From a virus, in the IMG/VR virus record IMGVR_UViG_3300042691_017208, positions 1 to 62,649 of that record: a stretch of DNA of 62,649 bases; one strand, given 5' to 3'. Each line of letters starts with the position of its first letter. The stretch's first letter is position 1. Below, piece after piece: positions 29,547 to 39,800 of this stretch. The notes beneath the pieces were generated by a model. The model worked only from the letters and a program-made list of their open reading frames with translations. It was not told the origin of the DNA and made no database searches. A program made the translations under genes and the position numbers.

Positions 29547-30956
29547 ATGACCATTGAAAAATCCCATTGGTCTTCTAACGGAAATGTTATTAATTTATCA
29601 GTTCCGTTTACGAAGGTCAACAGAGAAAAAAGAACAGTCTCAGGTTTTGCTACATTAGACAACCTAGATCAGACTGGTGATGTTGTTACGCAGGAAGCGA
29701 GCATGAAAGCTTTCGAAGGTTTTCGTGGAAATCTAAGAGAAATGCATCAGCCTTTAGCTGTCGGTAAGGTTGCATCATTTAGACCAGAAACATATTACGA
29801 TCCAAAAACAAAAGAGTTTTATAACGGAGTATATGTTGACGCATACATTTCAAAAGGCGCACAGGATACCTGGGAAAAAGTTCTTGACGGAACATTAACA
29901 GGATTTTCAATTGGCGGAAAGATTATAGATTCAGACACAGAGGTTAACAAGTCTACAGGACAAAGCGTTAGATTTATTAAAGATTATTCTTTAGTTGAAT
30001 TATCAATAGTAGACTCTCCAGCAAATGAGCTTTGCAATATTTTGTCTATTGAAAAGGTAAATGGCCAAATGATATTTAAAGGAATTGCTGCAGATGTAAA
30101 AATGGAAAATATTTTTTATTGTGCAGAAAGTGATTCTGTGTTTATGTCAACAGAGGCAGAATATATTTCTCCAGTTACTGGAAAGAAGACAGAACTCATT
30201 GGATGGGTAGAGTCAAACGATATTAACAAATCAAAGGAAATAGATAAGATTCTTGATTCTCATAAATCAAGATTAAAAACGTTGCCTGATACACAAATTG
30301 CAAAACAGGCAAACGCAGAAGGAGGTAATGAAGTGGAAAACGTAGAAAATACAGAAGTCGTAGAAGACACTGTTGAAAAGTTACGTGCTCCTGAGGCTCC
30401 AAAGAAAGATGAGCCAAAGGCAGCAGCTCCTGTTGTAAAAGCAGAAGCGCCTGCAGCTCCAGTTGTAGAAGCAACTCCAGCTGCTCCATCATCTGATGAA
30501 GTTAAAAAGTCTGATGAAGTTGAAAACACTGAAGCAACATCAGAAGAAACTTCTGCCGAAGTTCTGGAAAAAGCAGCCGACGTATCAGAAGTTGAGGTTG
30601 AAGAACCTGATTTTGCAAAGATGCTTGGTGACCTAAAGGGTTTCTTCTCAGAGACTTTGGAAAAAGCCTCTGAGGCAAACGCAGCTCAAGTTACAGCTAT
30701 CAAAGAGACAGTTGAAACTTTCAGCAAAGGCGTAGATGCTAGAATTTCAGAATTAGCAGAACAACACACAGCACTCTCATCTGCAGTAGATGCAATTAAG
30801 AATACAATTGCAACTGTTGAAAAGAGAGTAGACGCAGTCGAATCAGAGACTGCATTCAAGAAGTCCTCAGACCTTGGCGGGTCTCAGGAGATTACAATAA
30901 AAAAATCAAAATGGAACGGTTCTTTCCTCGGTTCCGTTAATGAATTACTTAAATAA
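29547..30956 (+). CDS. prohead protease fused to scaffold domain
   Basis: A 469-residue two-part protein. Residues about 15-180 are an HK97-type (S78) prohead protease: REKRTVSGFATLDNLDQTGDVV, catalytic His in LREMHQP, the FSIGGK segment with the likely nucleophile Ser, and LVELSIVDSPAN. After a linker, residues about 260-350 are rich in Ala, Pro, Glu and Val, and residues 350-469 form a long coiled coil (LSSAVDAIKNTIATVEKRVDAVE), as in scaffolding proteins. It would guide capsid assembly and then digest the scaffold. Confidence 0.85.
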   Translation: MTIEKSHWSSNGNVINLSVPFTKVNREKRTVSGFATLDNLDQTGDVVTQEASMKAFEGFRGNLREMHQPLAVGKVASFRPETYYDPKTKEFYNGVYVDAYISKGAQDTWEKVLDGTLTGFSIGGKIIDSDTEVNKSTGQSVRFIKDYSLVELSIVDSPANELCNILSIEKVNGQMIFKGIAADVKMENIFYCAESDSVFMSTEAEYISPVTGKKTELIGWVESNDINKSKEIDKILDSHKSRLKTLPDTQIAKQANAEGGNEVENVENTEVVEDTVEKLRAPEAPKKDEPKAAAPVVKAEAPAAPVVEATPAAPSSDEVKKSDEVENTEATSEETSAEVLEKAADVSEVEVEEPDFAKMLGDLKGFFSETLEKASEANAAQVTAIKETVETFSKGVDARISELAEQHTALSSAVDAIKNTIATVEKRVDAVESETAFKKSSDLGGSQEITIKKSKWNGSFLGSVNELLK

Positions 30957-30980
30957 TGAAGGTAGGTGAAACAAAAAACA

Positions 30981-32033
30981 ATGAGCAATGAACTATTACA
31001 AAAAGCAGTTTCCGCTGATACAACATTAACCACAGCAATGACTGGTTCCGCTGGTGCCGATTCAGGTATCCACGTTGGTTCCGAAGGCAAGGGTGGTTTG
31101 TTGAACCCAGAGCAATCTGCTCGATTCCTCGATTATATGTTCGATGCGACAGTAATCGGTAAGGTAGCTCGTACTGTTCGAATGAGAGCAGACACTACTG
31201 AAATTGATCGTATCGGCGTAGGTGAGAAACTTATGAAGGTTGCTTCTGAAGCAGATAACACAAACAGTGGTAATGCTGCAGTCACCTTCTCCAAGATTTC
31301 TCTTACAACAAAGAAGCTTCGCCTAGATTGGGAGCTTTCAACAGAATCTCTTGAAGACAACATTGAAGGTGCTGATCTAGAAGATCATATCGCACGTATG
31401 ATGGCAACTCAGGCAGGTAACGACATTGAAGATGTAATCCTCAATGGAAATACTGCACTAAGCTCTGACCAGCTATACAAGGCGTTTGACGGCGTAGTTA
31501 AGATTGCAAAGACAAACGGACATGTAGTTGATGCTGAGGGTGCTAACGTATCCCGTGAAGTATTCAACAATGCCCTTAAGGCTTTGCCACGTAAGTACAA
31601 GCAGCGTAGACCAGATCTCCGCTTCCTATCAGGATCAAACTTGATTCAGGATTATTTGTATTCAACATCACAAAATATCCAGAACGTAAACCCACAGGAT
31701 ATCGCTTCAAGCATTATCCGTGGAGATCAGCCAGGTCTTGGTGGCCCAGCTGGATTCGTAGCACCATTCGCATTCGGTATTCCGATTGTTGAAGTGCCAC
31801 TACTTCCTGAGACACAAGCTGGAGATTATGACACTCCATCAGGTAACCATGGTGACGTACACTTGACATTCCCTAATAACGTAGTTATTGGTATCAAGCG
31901 TGACGTTACAGTTTATCGCTTCTTCTGGCCAAAGAAGGATTCGATTGAGTATACAATGTATACCCGTGTCGGAACCCAAATTGAGCAAGCAGATGCATGG
32001 GTTGTCGTTAAGAACGTTAAGGTTGCTTCCTAA
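30981..32033 (+). CDS. major capsid protein (HK97 fold)
   Basis: A 350-residue capsid protein with the usual HK97-family features: an N-terminal arm, the E-loop region (KLRLDWELSTESLEDNIEGADLEDHIARMMATQAGNDIEDVILNG), the spine helix, the P domain, and a late GIKRDVTVYRFFWPKKDSIEYTMYTRVG strand. It follows the protease/scaffold gene as in HK97-like gene order. AGGTGA lies 11 bases before the ATG at 30981; a GTG at 30966 would add five residues. The base composition is more GC-rich than neighbours, which is common for highly expressed virion genes. A strong terminator follows. Confidence 0.9.
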   Translation: MSNELLQKAVSADTTLTTAMTGSAGADSGIHVGSEGKGGLLNPEQSARFLDYMFDATVIGKVARTVRMRADTTEIDRIGVGEKLMKVASEADNTNSGNAAVTFSKISLTTKKLRLDWELSTESLEDNIEGADLEDHIARMMATQAGNDIEDVILNGNTALSSDQLYKAFDGVVKIAKTNGHVVDAEGANVSREVFNNALKALPRKYKQRRPDLRFLSGSNLIQDYLYSTSQNIQNVNPQDIASSIIRGDQPGLGGPAGFVAPFAFGIPIVEVPLLPETQAGDYDTPSGNHGDVHLTFPNNVVIGIKRDVTVYRFFWPKKDSIEYTMYTRVGTQIEQADAWVVVKNVKVAS

Positions 32034-32054
32034 TTTATAGGAATTAAACTGCTG

Positions 32055-32090
32055 AAAGGCCCCTAAATTAAATTTGGGGGCTTTTCCTTT
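32055..32090 (+). terminator. intrinsic terminator after capsid gene
   Basis: A 14-bp stem with two G-U pairs (32055-32068 with 32072-32085), a TAA loop and a T-rich tail. It shares its GGCCCC...GGGGGCTTTT core with the terminator at 36102. Confidence 0.85.
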
Positions 32091-32101
32091 TAACCCAGTA
32101 A

Positions 32102-32110
32102 TGCTATAAT
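32102..32110 (+). promoter_or_regulatory. extended -10 promoter of connector genes
   Basis: TGC-TATAAT 28 bases upstream of the ATG at 32138, after the capsid terminator. It restarts transcription for the head-tail connector genes. Confidence 0.55.
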
Positions 32111-32137
32111 TATTGTTACCTAGATTAAGGAGAATAT

Positions 32138-32536
32138 ATGTCATTCGAGACATTAAAGGTAAAAGAATTAAAGAAAATTGCAGAGGACTTTGCAGTTGAT
32201 ACAGATGGTCTAAAAAACAAGGCCGATATAGTAGCCGCTCTTGCAGAAGAAGGCGTAACATGGTCAGTATACCAAAGCACATTAAAGAATATTGAAGAGG
32301 CAAAAGAAGAAGCTCCTACTGTGCTTCCAAAGTTTGACCCAAATAAAGATATTTCTGCAGACGAAGTGCTTGTTAGAATGACAAGAAATAATTTTAGATA
32401 CGATATAATGGGTAAGACATTTACTAAAGAGCATCCATTTGTCGCTATGGGCAAGGAAGACGCTCAAAGAATTTTTGACAAGGAGGAGGGCTTTAGATTA
32501 GCAACTCCAGCAGAAGTAAGAGAGTTCTACAACTAA
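32138..32536 (+). CDS. SAP/Rho-N-like head protein
   Basis: A 132-residue protein whose first 40 residues (LKVKELKKIAEDFAVDTDGLKNKADIVAALAEEG) match the helix-extended-helix fold of SAP and Rho N-terminal domains, which bind nucleic acid or proteins. The C-terminal part (VLVRMTRNNFRYDIMGKTFTKEHPFVAM...) resembles small head proteins encoded next to capsid genes. A role in head completion or genome contact is plausible. Ribosome site AAGGAG. Confidence 0.6.
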   Translation: MSFETLKVKELKKIAEDFAVDTDGLKNKADIVAALAEEGVTWSVYQSTLKNIEEAKEEAPTVLPKFDPNKDISADEVLVRMTRNNFRYDIMGKTFTKEHPFVAMGKEDAQRIFDKEEGFRLATPAEVREFYN

Positions 32537-32545
32537 GCCTATTAA

Positions 32546-33529
32546 ATGGCAGAGATATTAAAAAATAGCAATTCCCCAGTTTATCATCAGGTATTCTGGA
32601 GAGGAAATGTTGTTGATGCAGACAATCTACCAACAGTAGAGATATACGATATCACTGAAACTCCAGAAGAAGAAAATCCTGGCTTAACAATTTTATTAGA
32701 TACTATTACTGCTGAAAAAGATGAAACAAATGTTGGTCTGTATGCAGCACACATACCTTTGCCATATACAAGCAACACAGGTACCCTAAGACTTGTTTGG
32801 AATTATGAGGTAGATTCTGAAGAGTTTACCTACCGTCATGATGTTTTCGTAGTGACGCCATATGCAGATTTATACCAGTCTGCCTACATGCTTGGTGTAA
32901 GCACAGATCCTTCAGATCCAAATTATAAATCTTTTTCAGAGCTAGCAGCGGCAGAACGATATGCTAGACAGAGAATAGAAGATTATACTGGACAACAATT
33001 TTATCTGTATAGCGATATACATAGAGTCATGGGAACTGGTTCTGACACCTTGCCATTACCAGATCGTCTTCACACAATTCATAAGCTATACTTAAATGAT
33101 ATTGTTTTAATAGATAACACTGCCTACCCAGCAGTAAATAATTGGGGATACAACGTACAGGTTTCAGAAACTGGCTTTGGTATAAGAGTTAATAGAGCAG
33201 AAATGTTAGATAATACTGTCTATATTGCAAATGGAATGGTTCCACCAACAATACATGATGGTCAAGGTGTATTTAAAAACGGTGCGATGTATGAAGTTCA
33301 AGGCAAGTTCGGATGGAAGAAGGTTCCAGACAAGGTAGAGCTTGCAGCTATAGAATTAATGAAAGATTTCTTCGCAAAGGATAACACTTGGAAGAATCAA
33401 TATATTTCAACAATACAAACTTTTGACTGGCAGTTTGAATACAGTCCAGAAGTTTTTATGGGAACGGGTAATGCTTACGCTGACCGACTATTGTCTGACT
33501 TCATTGTAAACAAAGCCTCATTGATATAA
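32546..33529 (+). CDS. head-tail connector protein
   Basis: A 327-residue protein in the position of the gp6-like adaptor. The N-terminal half is beta-rich (an immunoglobulin-like sandwich, GTLRLVWNYEVDSEEFTYRHDVFVV). The C-terminal half contains FSELAAAERYARQRIEDYTGQQF and a late helix, ELAAIELMKDFFA, which are adaptor-like helices. No ribosome site is obvious, and it may be translated by coupling. It overlaps the next gene by one base. Confidence 0.65.
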   Translation: MAEILKNSNSPVYHQVFWRGNVVDADNLPTVEIYDITETPEEENPGLTILLDTITAEKDETNVGLYAAHIPLPYTSNTGTLRLVWNYEVDSEEFTYRHDVFVVTPYADLYQSAYMLGVSTDPSDPNYKSFSELAAAERYARQRIEDYTGQQFYLYSDIHRVMGTGSDTLPLPDRLHTIHKLYLNDIVLIDNTAYPAVNNWGYNVQVSETGFGIRVNRAEMLDNTVYIANGMVPPTIHDGQGVFKNGAMYEVQGKFGWKKVPDKVELAAIELMKDFFAKDNTWKNQYISTIQTFDWQFEYSPEVFMGTGNAYADRLLSDFIVNKASLI

Positions 33530-33957
33530 TGTCATCAGTTATTAATGCAGTTTTATCAATGAAGCTGGATGTATATAAGCAGATTGATATTCAGGACGCA
33601 AACACTGGTTCTATAAAAAAAGAATGGATTTATGATAAAACTTTAGACTGTCATGCTAAAGGAGTAATAAGCAACTCAGCTACAACAAGAACTAGCGATA
33701 AGCAGGTATTCGACAATAGATACTATAATGATCAAATACTTCAGATAAGAACTAAAGACAGACTTACAATAAGAGAAAAGATAACAAATATAAGGGATTC
33801 AAGAGGAGAATGTGTTTGGACTGAGATAAACTTTCCAACCAACAGCCCAACTGTTTTTGAAGTCGTAGGAACCACACCAATAACAGATCCATTTGGATCG
33901 GTTTTAGGATATAACTCATCTGTAAGAAGATCGGAGAACCAGCAAATTGGCATCTGA
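33529..33957 (+). CDS. head-tail adaptor/head-closure protein
   Basis: A 142-residue beta-rich protein in the slot of the head-closure or stopper protein. The pattern DVYKQIDIQDANTGSIKKEWIYDKTLDCHAKGVIS followed by LQIRTKDRLTIREKITNIRD resembles SPP1 gp16-type stoppers. It overlaps the next gene by 11 bases. Confidence 0.6.
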   Translation: MSSVINAVLSMKLDVYKQIDIQDANTGSIKKEWIYDKTLDCHAKGVISNSATTRTSDKQVFDNRYYNDQILQIRTKDRLTIREKITNIRDSRGECVWTEINFPTNSPTVFEVVGTTPITDPFGSVLGYNSSVRRSENQQIGI

Positions 33958-34729
33958 TAAATTACTATTACAAGCAGCCAGCGGATTAACAAAGTTAATG
34001 GCGGGACAACGAGTTGACGGAGCAATTAAAGATAGTACTGTGGCCCAGGTTTCCGCAGCAATATTTTATCAAGCAAATGTTGTAGCAAAATTAACAAACA
34101 GCACATCATTTAATAGAGCATTTGCAAAAACTATATTTAAGCAAATCGAACAGGATTTTGGCCAGTACATAGATGCGAAAGCAAGAACTTCTCCAAGGTC
34201 AATGCACCATGTATATGAATGGCAAAGAGTTGGTGACAAGGAAGCTAGGCTTTTTAAGTTAAACAAAATTTCTGAAGGCGTAATGTCTTTTCAAATCAAT
34301 TATAACCTTCTGCCTTCAAAGTCCATGGTTCCAACTAAAAAGGGCAAGCATAGACATGTCTTTGTTAGCAAAGCAGAAATTATGGAACAGGGCAAGCCAG
34401 TTGTAATATCCCCTAGATCAGCAGAGAGACTCGTTTTTGATGTAAACGGATATACTGTTTTTATGCCCAAAGGAAAATCTGTAACTGTACAAAAGCCTGG
34501 TGGAGCAGCAACAAAAAATTCTTTTTTATCAGCATATAAATATTTTTTTACCAGCAATCTAGTTAGCAACTCAATTAAAGCTTCTGGATTTCAGAGATTA
34601 TTTAATTCGTCTTTAACAAAAGCAATGAAGATACCTGTTAATATAAAAACGGTACAATATAAGTTCTCGCCTAATTCAGTTGCAAGCCAAGCTGAGGCGG
34701 CGGTAAGCACAGCATTTGCGGGGGTATAG
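33947..34729 (+). CDS. neck/tail-completion protein
   Basis: A 260-residue basic alpha/beta protein started by TTG with GGAG ten bases upstream. It lies between the stopper and the tail terminator, where HK97 gp10-like tail-completion proteins are encoded. No exact family match is visible. RSMHHVYEWQRVGDKEARLFKLNK is the best conserved-looking stretch. Confidence 0.55.
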   Translation: MASDKLLLQAASGLTKLMAGQRVDGAIKDSTVAQVSAAIFYQANVVAKLTNSTSFNRAFAKTIFKQIEQDFGQYIDAKARTSPRSMHHVYEWQRVGDKEARLFKLNKISEGVMSFQINYNLLPSKSMVPTKKGKHRHVFVSKAEIMEQGKPVVISPRSAERLVFDVNGYTVFMPKGKSVTVQKPGGAATKNSFLSAYKYFFTSNLVSNSIKASGFQRLFNSSLTKAMKIPVNIKTVQYKFSPNSVASQAEAAVSTAFAGV

Positions 34730-34730
34730 A

Positions 34731-35240
34731 ATGGTAAATTATAGATTAGACGCTATGTTTGAGATCAGAAAGTATCTTTGGGAAAAGTTAAGAGATGCTA
34801 ATATATTTGATCCAGATGATTACTATAGTGACAATTTAAATGAAACTATAGTTCCAATTTTGCCAATTCAGCAGGCACCAGAAATGAATCAATTTTTAAG
34901 TGGCAAAAAGCATATAGTCTATGACAAAATAGGAATGTCATATGAAAACAATTGGCTTATATGCTGTGAGCAAATATTATTTACAATATACTCAACAGAC
35001 ATCTTAGACATTGTAGAGATAAGAAACTTTCTTACAGATGAGTTTCGCAGAATGGATGATTCTGCTAGAGACGTAAACCGTTGGGACAGCTTATCAGATA
35101 AATTTAAATTTCACAGTATATTTATATCGGACATGTCGCCGACAGCCCCATCAGAAGAGCTACAAGGGTTCTTGGCAGCAGATGTTATTTTGGAGATAAA
35201 ATATTCCAGAATAACTGATAGATCTGGCAGATTTGCCTAG
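34731..35240 (+). CDS. tail terminator protein
   Basis: A 169-residue protein just before the tail tube gene, matching the position and alpha/beta composition of siphovirus tail terminators. The ATG at 34731 follows GGGGG by six bases and lies one base past the upstream stop; an upstream ATG at 34716 would start inside the previous gene. It includes the long helix VEIRNFLTDEFRRMDDSARDVNRW. Confidence 0.6.
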   Translation: MVNYRLDAMFEIRKYLWEKLRDANIFDPDDYYSDNLNETIVPILPIQQAPEMNQFLSGKKHIVYDKIGMSYENNWLICCEQILFTIYSTDILDIVEIRNFLTDEFRRMDDSARDVNRWDSLSDKFKFHSIFISDMSPTAPSEELQGFLAADVILEIKYSRITDRSGRFA

Positions 35241-35241
35241 T

Positions 35242-35270
35242 TTGCTTTAGGCGACTAGGACATCTATAAT
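35242..35270 (+). promoter_or_regulatory. promoter of the major tail protein gene
   Basis: TTGCTT (35242-35247), a 17-base spacer, TATAAT (35265-35270). The spacer holds a CGACTAG half-site of the palindrome found at 102 and 5220. The leader of about 68 bases ends in AGGAGG. Confidence 0.6.
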
Positions 35271-35344
35271 TGGACATAGAGGGAAGGGCCTAGCCAGCCA
35301 TTTATATATATATAAACATTTCATGAAATAGGAGGTTAGACTTC

Positions 35345-36079
35345 ATGGCAGCACAAAACGTAGGTAATGCTAAAAACATTCTTGTCGGTGCTTCTCCATT
35401 GTTCCTTTCAGTAGAAGATTCTACAGTCGAAGGTTACGATGAGAGCATGGAAGCTGGCGTTGCAAATACATTCGTAGCGAACAAAAATCGCTTCGTTCCA
35501 GCATTTTCAACTTCAGAGTCATACACTGATACCCTTAACGCAGTTGCAGTAACAACTGCCACAACACAGGGAACAACACCAAAGGATGGAGGCGCATACC
35601 GTAACGTTGGTTATACAAATAATGGTCTTCAGATCACTTATAATCCAACATACGATTCAGTAACCGTCGACCAGCTACTTGATACAGCTAAGCTTTTCAA
35701 GTCTGCGATGGAGGTTATGATCGCAACCGAAATGTCCGAAGGTACATTAGAAAATATTCTTATTGTATTCGGACAAGGCAAGTCAACTTTGACAGAAGGA
35801 GATAACGACGAACTAGGTCTTGAGGCAGGTGCACTTGGTGCAGCTCCAACAGAGCGCCAGCTTGTCGCTATTGGAAAGGCTCCTACAGTAGCTTCTCCAA
35901 ATACAGAGCGTGTATATTATGCACGTCGTGTTCTTTCAGTACAACAGTCACAGTTCTCGCTTGCTCGTACTGCTCCAACCACATTCCCAGTAACATTCCG
36001 TCTTCTACCATCTGGTGACTCAGCTCACGCAGGTTCAGAATACGGTAAGATTATTGACCGTGCTTGGACACCAGCATAA
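35345..36079 (+). CDS. major tail (tube) protein
   Basis: A 244-residue protein forming the tail tube. It precedes the frameshifted chaperone pair and tape measure gene and has its own promoter, ideal ribosome site (AGGAGG) and terminator, consistent with high expression. The codons are more GC-rich than in neighbours, as in the capsid gene. The N-terminal residues VGNAKNILVGASPLFLSVEDS and the late RLLPSGDSAHAGSEYGKIIDRAW strand are typical of siphovirus tube proteins. Confidence 0.8.
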   Translation: MAAQNVGNAKNILVGASPLFLSVEDSTVEGYDESMEAGVANTFVANKNRFVPAFSTSESYTDTLNAVAVTTATTQGTTPKDGGAYRNVGYTNNGLQITYNPTYDSVTVDQLLDTAKLFKSAMEVMIATEMSEGTLENILIVFGQGKSTLTEGDNDELGLEAGALGAAPTERQLVAIGKAPTVASPNTERVYYARRVLSVQQSQFSLARTAPTTFPVTFRLLPSGDSAHAGSEYGKIIDRAWTPA

Positions 36080-36101
36080 TAATTAATTTTAATTATTAAA
36101 T

Positions 36102-36126
36102 AAGGCCCCCAGAAATGGGGGCTTTT
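36102..36126 (+). terminator. intrinsic terminator after tail tube gene
   Basis: AAGGCCCCC (36102-36110) pairs with GGGGGCTTT (36117-36125) around an AGAAAT loop, followed by further T. Confidence 0.85.
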
Positions 36127-36129
36127 CAT

Positions 36130-36158
36130 TTGTATCCACACCATCCTTATGTTATAAT
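36130..36158 (+). promoter_or_regulatory. promoter of the tail assembly operon
   Basis: TTGTAT (36130-36135), 17 bases, TATAAT (36153-36158) with a TG extension at 36150-36151. It drives the chaperone and tape measure genes after the upstream terminator. Confidence 0.65.
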
Positions 36159-36184
36159 AATTAAGAATCCTAAAGGAGGATAAA

Positions 36185-36517
36185 TTGGCTACTACAGTAT
36201 ACGACGTAGAAGAAATTGAATTACAAAATGGTGCTAAGGTAAAACTAAAGCCATTATCAATCAAGCAGTTACGTAAATTTATGGCTGCCGTACAAAAGAC
36301 TCAAGAATCAACAGATGAAAATGCAACATTGAGCATTTTAATTGATGCATGTGCAGTTGCGCTAGAAACACAGTTACCAGATTTGGTATCAGATAGAGAC
36401 GCATTAGAAGAAGCATTGGACGTACCAACAATCAATCGCATCCTTGAAGTATGTGGAGGGATTAAGATGGACGACCCAAACCTAATAGCGGCAGCGGTTC
36501 TGGCTGGTCAGAACTAG
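36185..36517 (+). CDS. tail assembly chaperone, short form (gpG-like)
   Basis: A 110-residue protein started by TTG after AAAGGAGG. Beta-rich start (YDVEEIELQNGAKVKLKPLSIKQLRKFMAAV), then helices with an acidic DAL/EAL segment, as in siphovirus tail chaperones. It lies between the tube and tape measure genes. Most ribosomes should end here; a minority slip at 36475-36481. Confidence 0.85.
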   Translation: MATTVYDVEEIELQNGAKVKLKPLSIKQLRKFMAAVQKTQESTDENATLSILIDACAVALETQLPDLVSDRDALEEALDVPTINRILEVCGGIKMDDPNLIAAAVLAGQN

Positions 36518-36843
36518 ATCTTGCCGCTTTAGAAGGAGAAGTATTTCTTTTAGGACATTGGAAGAATTACGAAGAGTTAGAAGAAAACCTATCAATGCCA
36601 GAGCTCATTCAGACATTGAAATCAATGCATGAAAAAGAGCACAACCAGAGAAAGTTTGCAGCATCTCTAAAGGGAATACCGATGGACGATGAAGCAGAAA
36701 AATCAGGTCCTACGTTCGACGATGTCAAGCGGAGAGCACTTGGGATTAACGCATCAGCAGATGATGTAGTTAGTCTGCAAGGATCGTTCGCCTCAGAAGC
36801 TGGATTCGGAATCGGAATGGGATTGGGATACTCCAAGGGGTAG
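36185..36843 (+). CDS. tail assembly chaperone, frameshift product (gpGT-like)
   Basis: A -1 frameshift at CCCAAAC (36475-36481) joins the short chaperone to a second open frame. The new frame has no start of its own near the join. It is open from 36466 to the stop at 36841-36843, reading PNSGSGSGW then SELDLAALEGEVFLLGHWKNYEELEE and a helical, charged T domain. The product is about 219 residues. This G/GT arrangement is a hallmark of lambda-like and many other siphoviruses and controls tape measure folding. An ATG-started piece at 36595-36843 is only the end of this fusion. Confidence 0.85.
36475..36481 (+). promoter_or_regulatory. -1 ribosomal frameshift site
   Basis: C-CCA-AAC is a textbook X-XXY-YYZ slippery heptamer in the zero frame of the chaperone gene; re-pairing gives CCC-AAA. 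It lies 36 bases before the zero-frame stop. Confidence 0.85.
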
Positions 36844-36846
36844 CAA

Positions 36847-39800
36847 ATGGCCGATGATCAGATTGTAACTAATATAGTTGCGAAAGCTGATCTTTCAAGC
36901 CTTGTCACGGAAGTGCACAGGGCTACTGCCAGCCTACAACAATTACAACAAAACCTTTCATCAGCTGGAAAATCAGTTGCTTCACAAATAAAGGTTATCA
37001 ATAACTCATTCGGAGAAACGTTACGAAGTACTGGACAGTTTGCGTCTCATTTCGTAACACTACATTCCGATGTAGAAAGATTTGGAAAAGGCTTAGACTC
37101 TGGAAGATTAAAATTAAGAGATTATTATAGTGCTTTTAATCAGCATGCAAAACAAAGTGGCGGATTAATTAGAGACCTTGCTAAGCAGCAAGTAATGTTA
37201 CAAAATGCAGTTATGCAGCCATTGGGTAGAAATGCTCAAGGCTTAATGCAATACAATGTACATATTCCAAGAGGTTTAGATTTAGTAAAAAATAAAGCAA
37301 ACTTAGCTCGTATGGAATTGCAGATTATGAATCGTGCAATTAATGAAGGAGCCACAGCATTAATTAATTGGGGTAAAAATACTCAGTGGGCTGGTCGTCA
37401 GTTAACAGTTGGATTGACTGTCCCTATAGCAGGTTTTGGTGCGGCAGCAGCCAAAGCATTTAGAGAAGCAGACCAAGAGTTAACAAGATTATCTAAGGTG
37501 TATGGAGATATAGGCGGCGCAACAGCTGATGAACTTACAAAAGTAAGAAGAGATATTATTGCAACATCTAAAGAATTGTCTGCTGCATTAGGCGTAAATT
37601 ATAAAGAAACTATTTCATTAGCCGCTGATATTGCCGCAACAGGTAAGCAGGGCAACGAACTGATGGGCTCATTAAGAGAAACAACTCGATTAGCCGTACT
37701 TGGAGAAGTAGATAGAGCAGAGGCGATGAAGGCCACTCTGGCAATTCAAACTGCCTTTAAACAAAATACAGATGAACTATCTGAATCAATTAACTTTTTA
37801 AACGCAGTTGAAAACCAAACTTCAACAACTCTAAATGATTTAGTAGAAGCAATTCCCAAAGCTGGTCCAGTTATTAAAGGATTAGGTGGAAGCGTTCAAG
37901 ATTTAGCTCTATACCTTACAGCTATGCGTGAAGGTGGAATATCTGCATCAGAAGGAGCTAACGCATTAAAGTCTGGTCTTGCTTCTTTAATTAACCCAAC
38001 AGATGTGGCGGTTGCTAAGTTTAGTAATTGGGGAATAGATATTTTAGGAATGGTTCAAAGAAATGCTGGTAATACAACTGGCATGATTTTGGAAATGCAA
38101 TCTGCATTAGATAAACTTGACCCACTGCAAAAGCAGCAAGCAATTGAACAATTATTTGGTAAATTTCAATTTTCAAGACTTAATGCTTTATTTAACAACT
38201 TAGGAAGACAGGGTAGCCAAACGCTCCAGGTAATGGATCTTATGAAGGCCAGTGCTGGGGATCTGGAGGCTGTAGCGGGCCGAGAATTAGCAGCCGTAAC
38301 TGAATCTGCATCTGGACAATATAAGAGGGCTATAGAGTCTTTAAAGGCCGAATTATCAACATTAGGTGAAGACTTCTTAACAATAGGAACTAAGTTCATT
38401 AATATTATAACTAAACTATTAAAGTTTTTAAACAATTTACCAGAACCAGTAAAGAAATTAATAACAGCATTTGGAGGATTAACCGCAATTGCTGGACCAA
38501 TAATTATGTTAACTGGTGTTCTTGCAAACTTTGCTGGATATCTGTTAAAAGGATCAACTAATTTAAAAGCATTACTTTCTGGCTCAAAGGGATGGAAAAT
38601 GCTTACTCCAGAAATTGTTGCAGCAAATCATGCTGCTCAATCCCTAGAGGCAACATTTTATAGTGATGCACAGGCGGCAGCTGTATTGGAACAGGCTTTA
38701 AGAAACCTTGTAGACGAGTTTAATGTTTTAAATAATGCAGTAAATAGTGGAAACATATCTGTAAAGCCAGCAATTTCTACAATGGGTAATAATTTAATAA
38801 TGACTGGCGGAACACAAATAGAAGTAGATCCTACTCATAGACTTACTGGAGAAAGAGATACTAGAGCATTCTCACACATTAATCCAAGAAAGAGCGGTCA
38901 TGCTGGACAATTATTGGGTGTAGTTCCAGGAGCAATACCAGTAAATAGAAGGCTGGGTGCAACTCCACAAATGTATATGACCGAAAGACTTCCAAATATA
39001 GAAGGTCTGACTTCTGTTGGAGGAGTTTCAACTGGAATTGTTGCACAGGAAGCGGCTAAGTTCCATGCATTAATGGCTACGCTTGGAATGCAAACTGAAG
39101 CAGAGGTGGCAGAATTAAAGAAGGTAGTCGCTTTAGGCGGAACAATAAGCTCAGATCTTTTAAATACATATGATGACTTGCTTCCAATAACATCAAAGTT
39201 TGCTAATAAAGCTGCTTCAGAATCAGCCTTAATTGTTGCAGAATTACGTGCAGCTAAAATTACCGTAGATCAGGCTAGAATTCAAATCATGCAGCTCAAT
39301 GCACAAATTGAGGCAGAAATGTCTGCTGAAATATCTCAATTAGCAGCAGCTCGTGGAAGAACAATTGATTTTTCAAAAGCTCCATTAATAAATCAAGCTG
39401 TAACAGATCCTACTGGAAAATATACTTTAAGAGATATGTTTAAGCGTGAAAGCAGCAAGAATGTTTTGGAGGAGTTCGGCAGACTTCGTGGAATTAAAAC
39501 ATTTGGCGCACCTTACAGCATGGAAGTAAATAGGCCAAAAAGATTTAACTCTGGAGGAGCAGTATACTCTTCTCCAAATATTGTTCCTGGTCCAAATGTA
39601 GACTCCGACATTGTTCCAGCAGTTTTAACTCCTGGAGAATTTGTTGTAAATAGAAAAGCTACTCAAAGAAATCTTCCATTACTAATGGCAATTAATAATG
39701 GCACATTGGGTGGAGAAGTTTCTAATCAACAGTTCGGCTACGGAGCACAAGCTGCTACATCTCCATTTAGATCCACTTCATCTGATGTTGATATGTTATA

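Noticed and set aside
36595-36843. Independent 82-residue gene
   Set aside because: The frame extends upstream to the slippery heptamer; it is the C-terminal part of the frameshifted chaperone.
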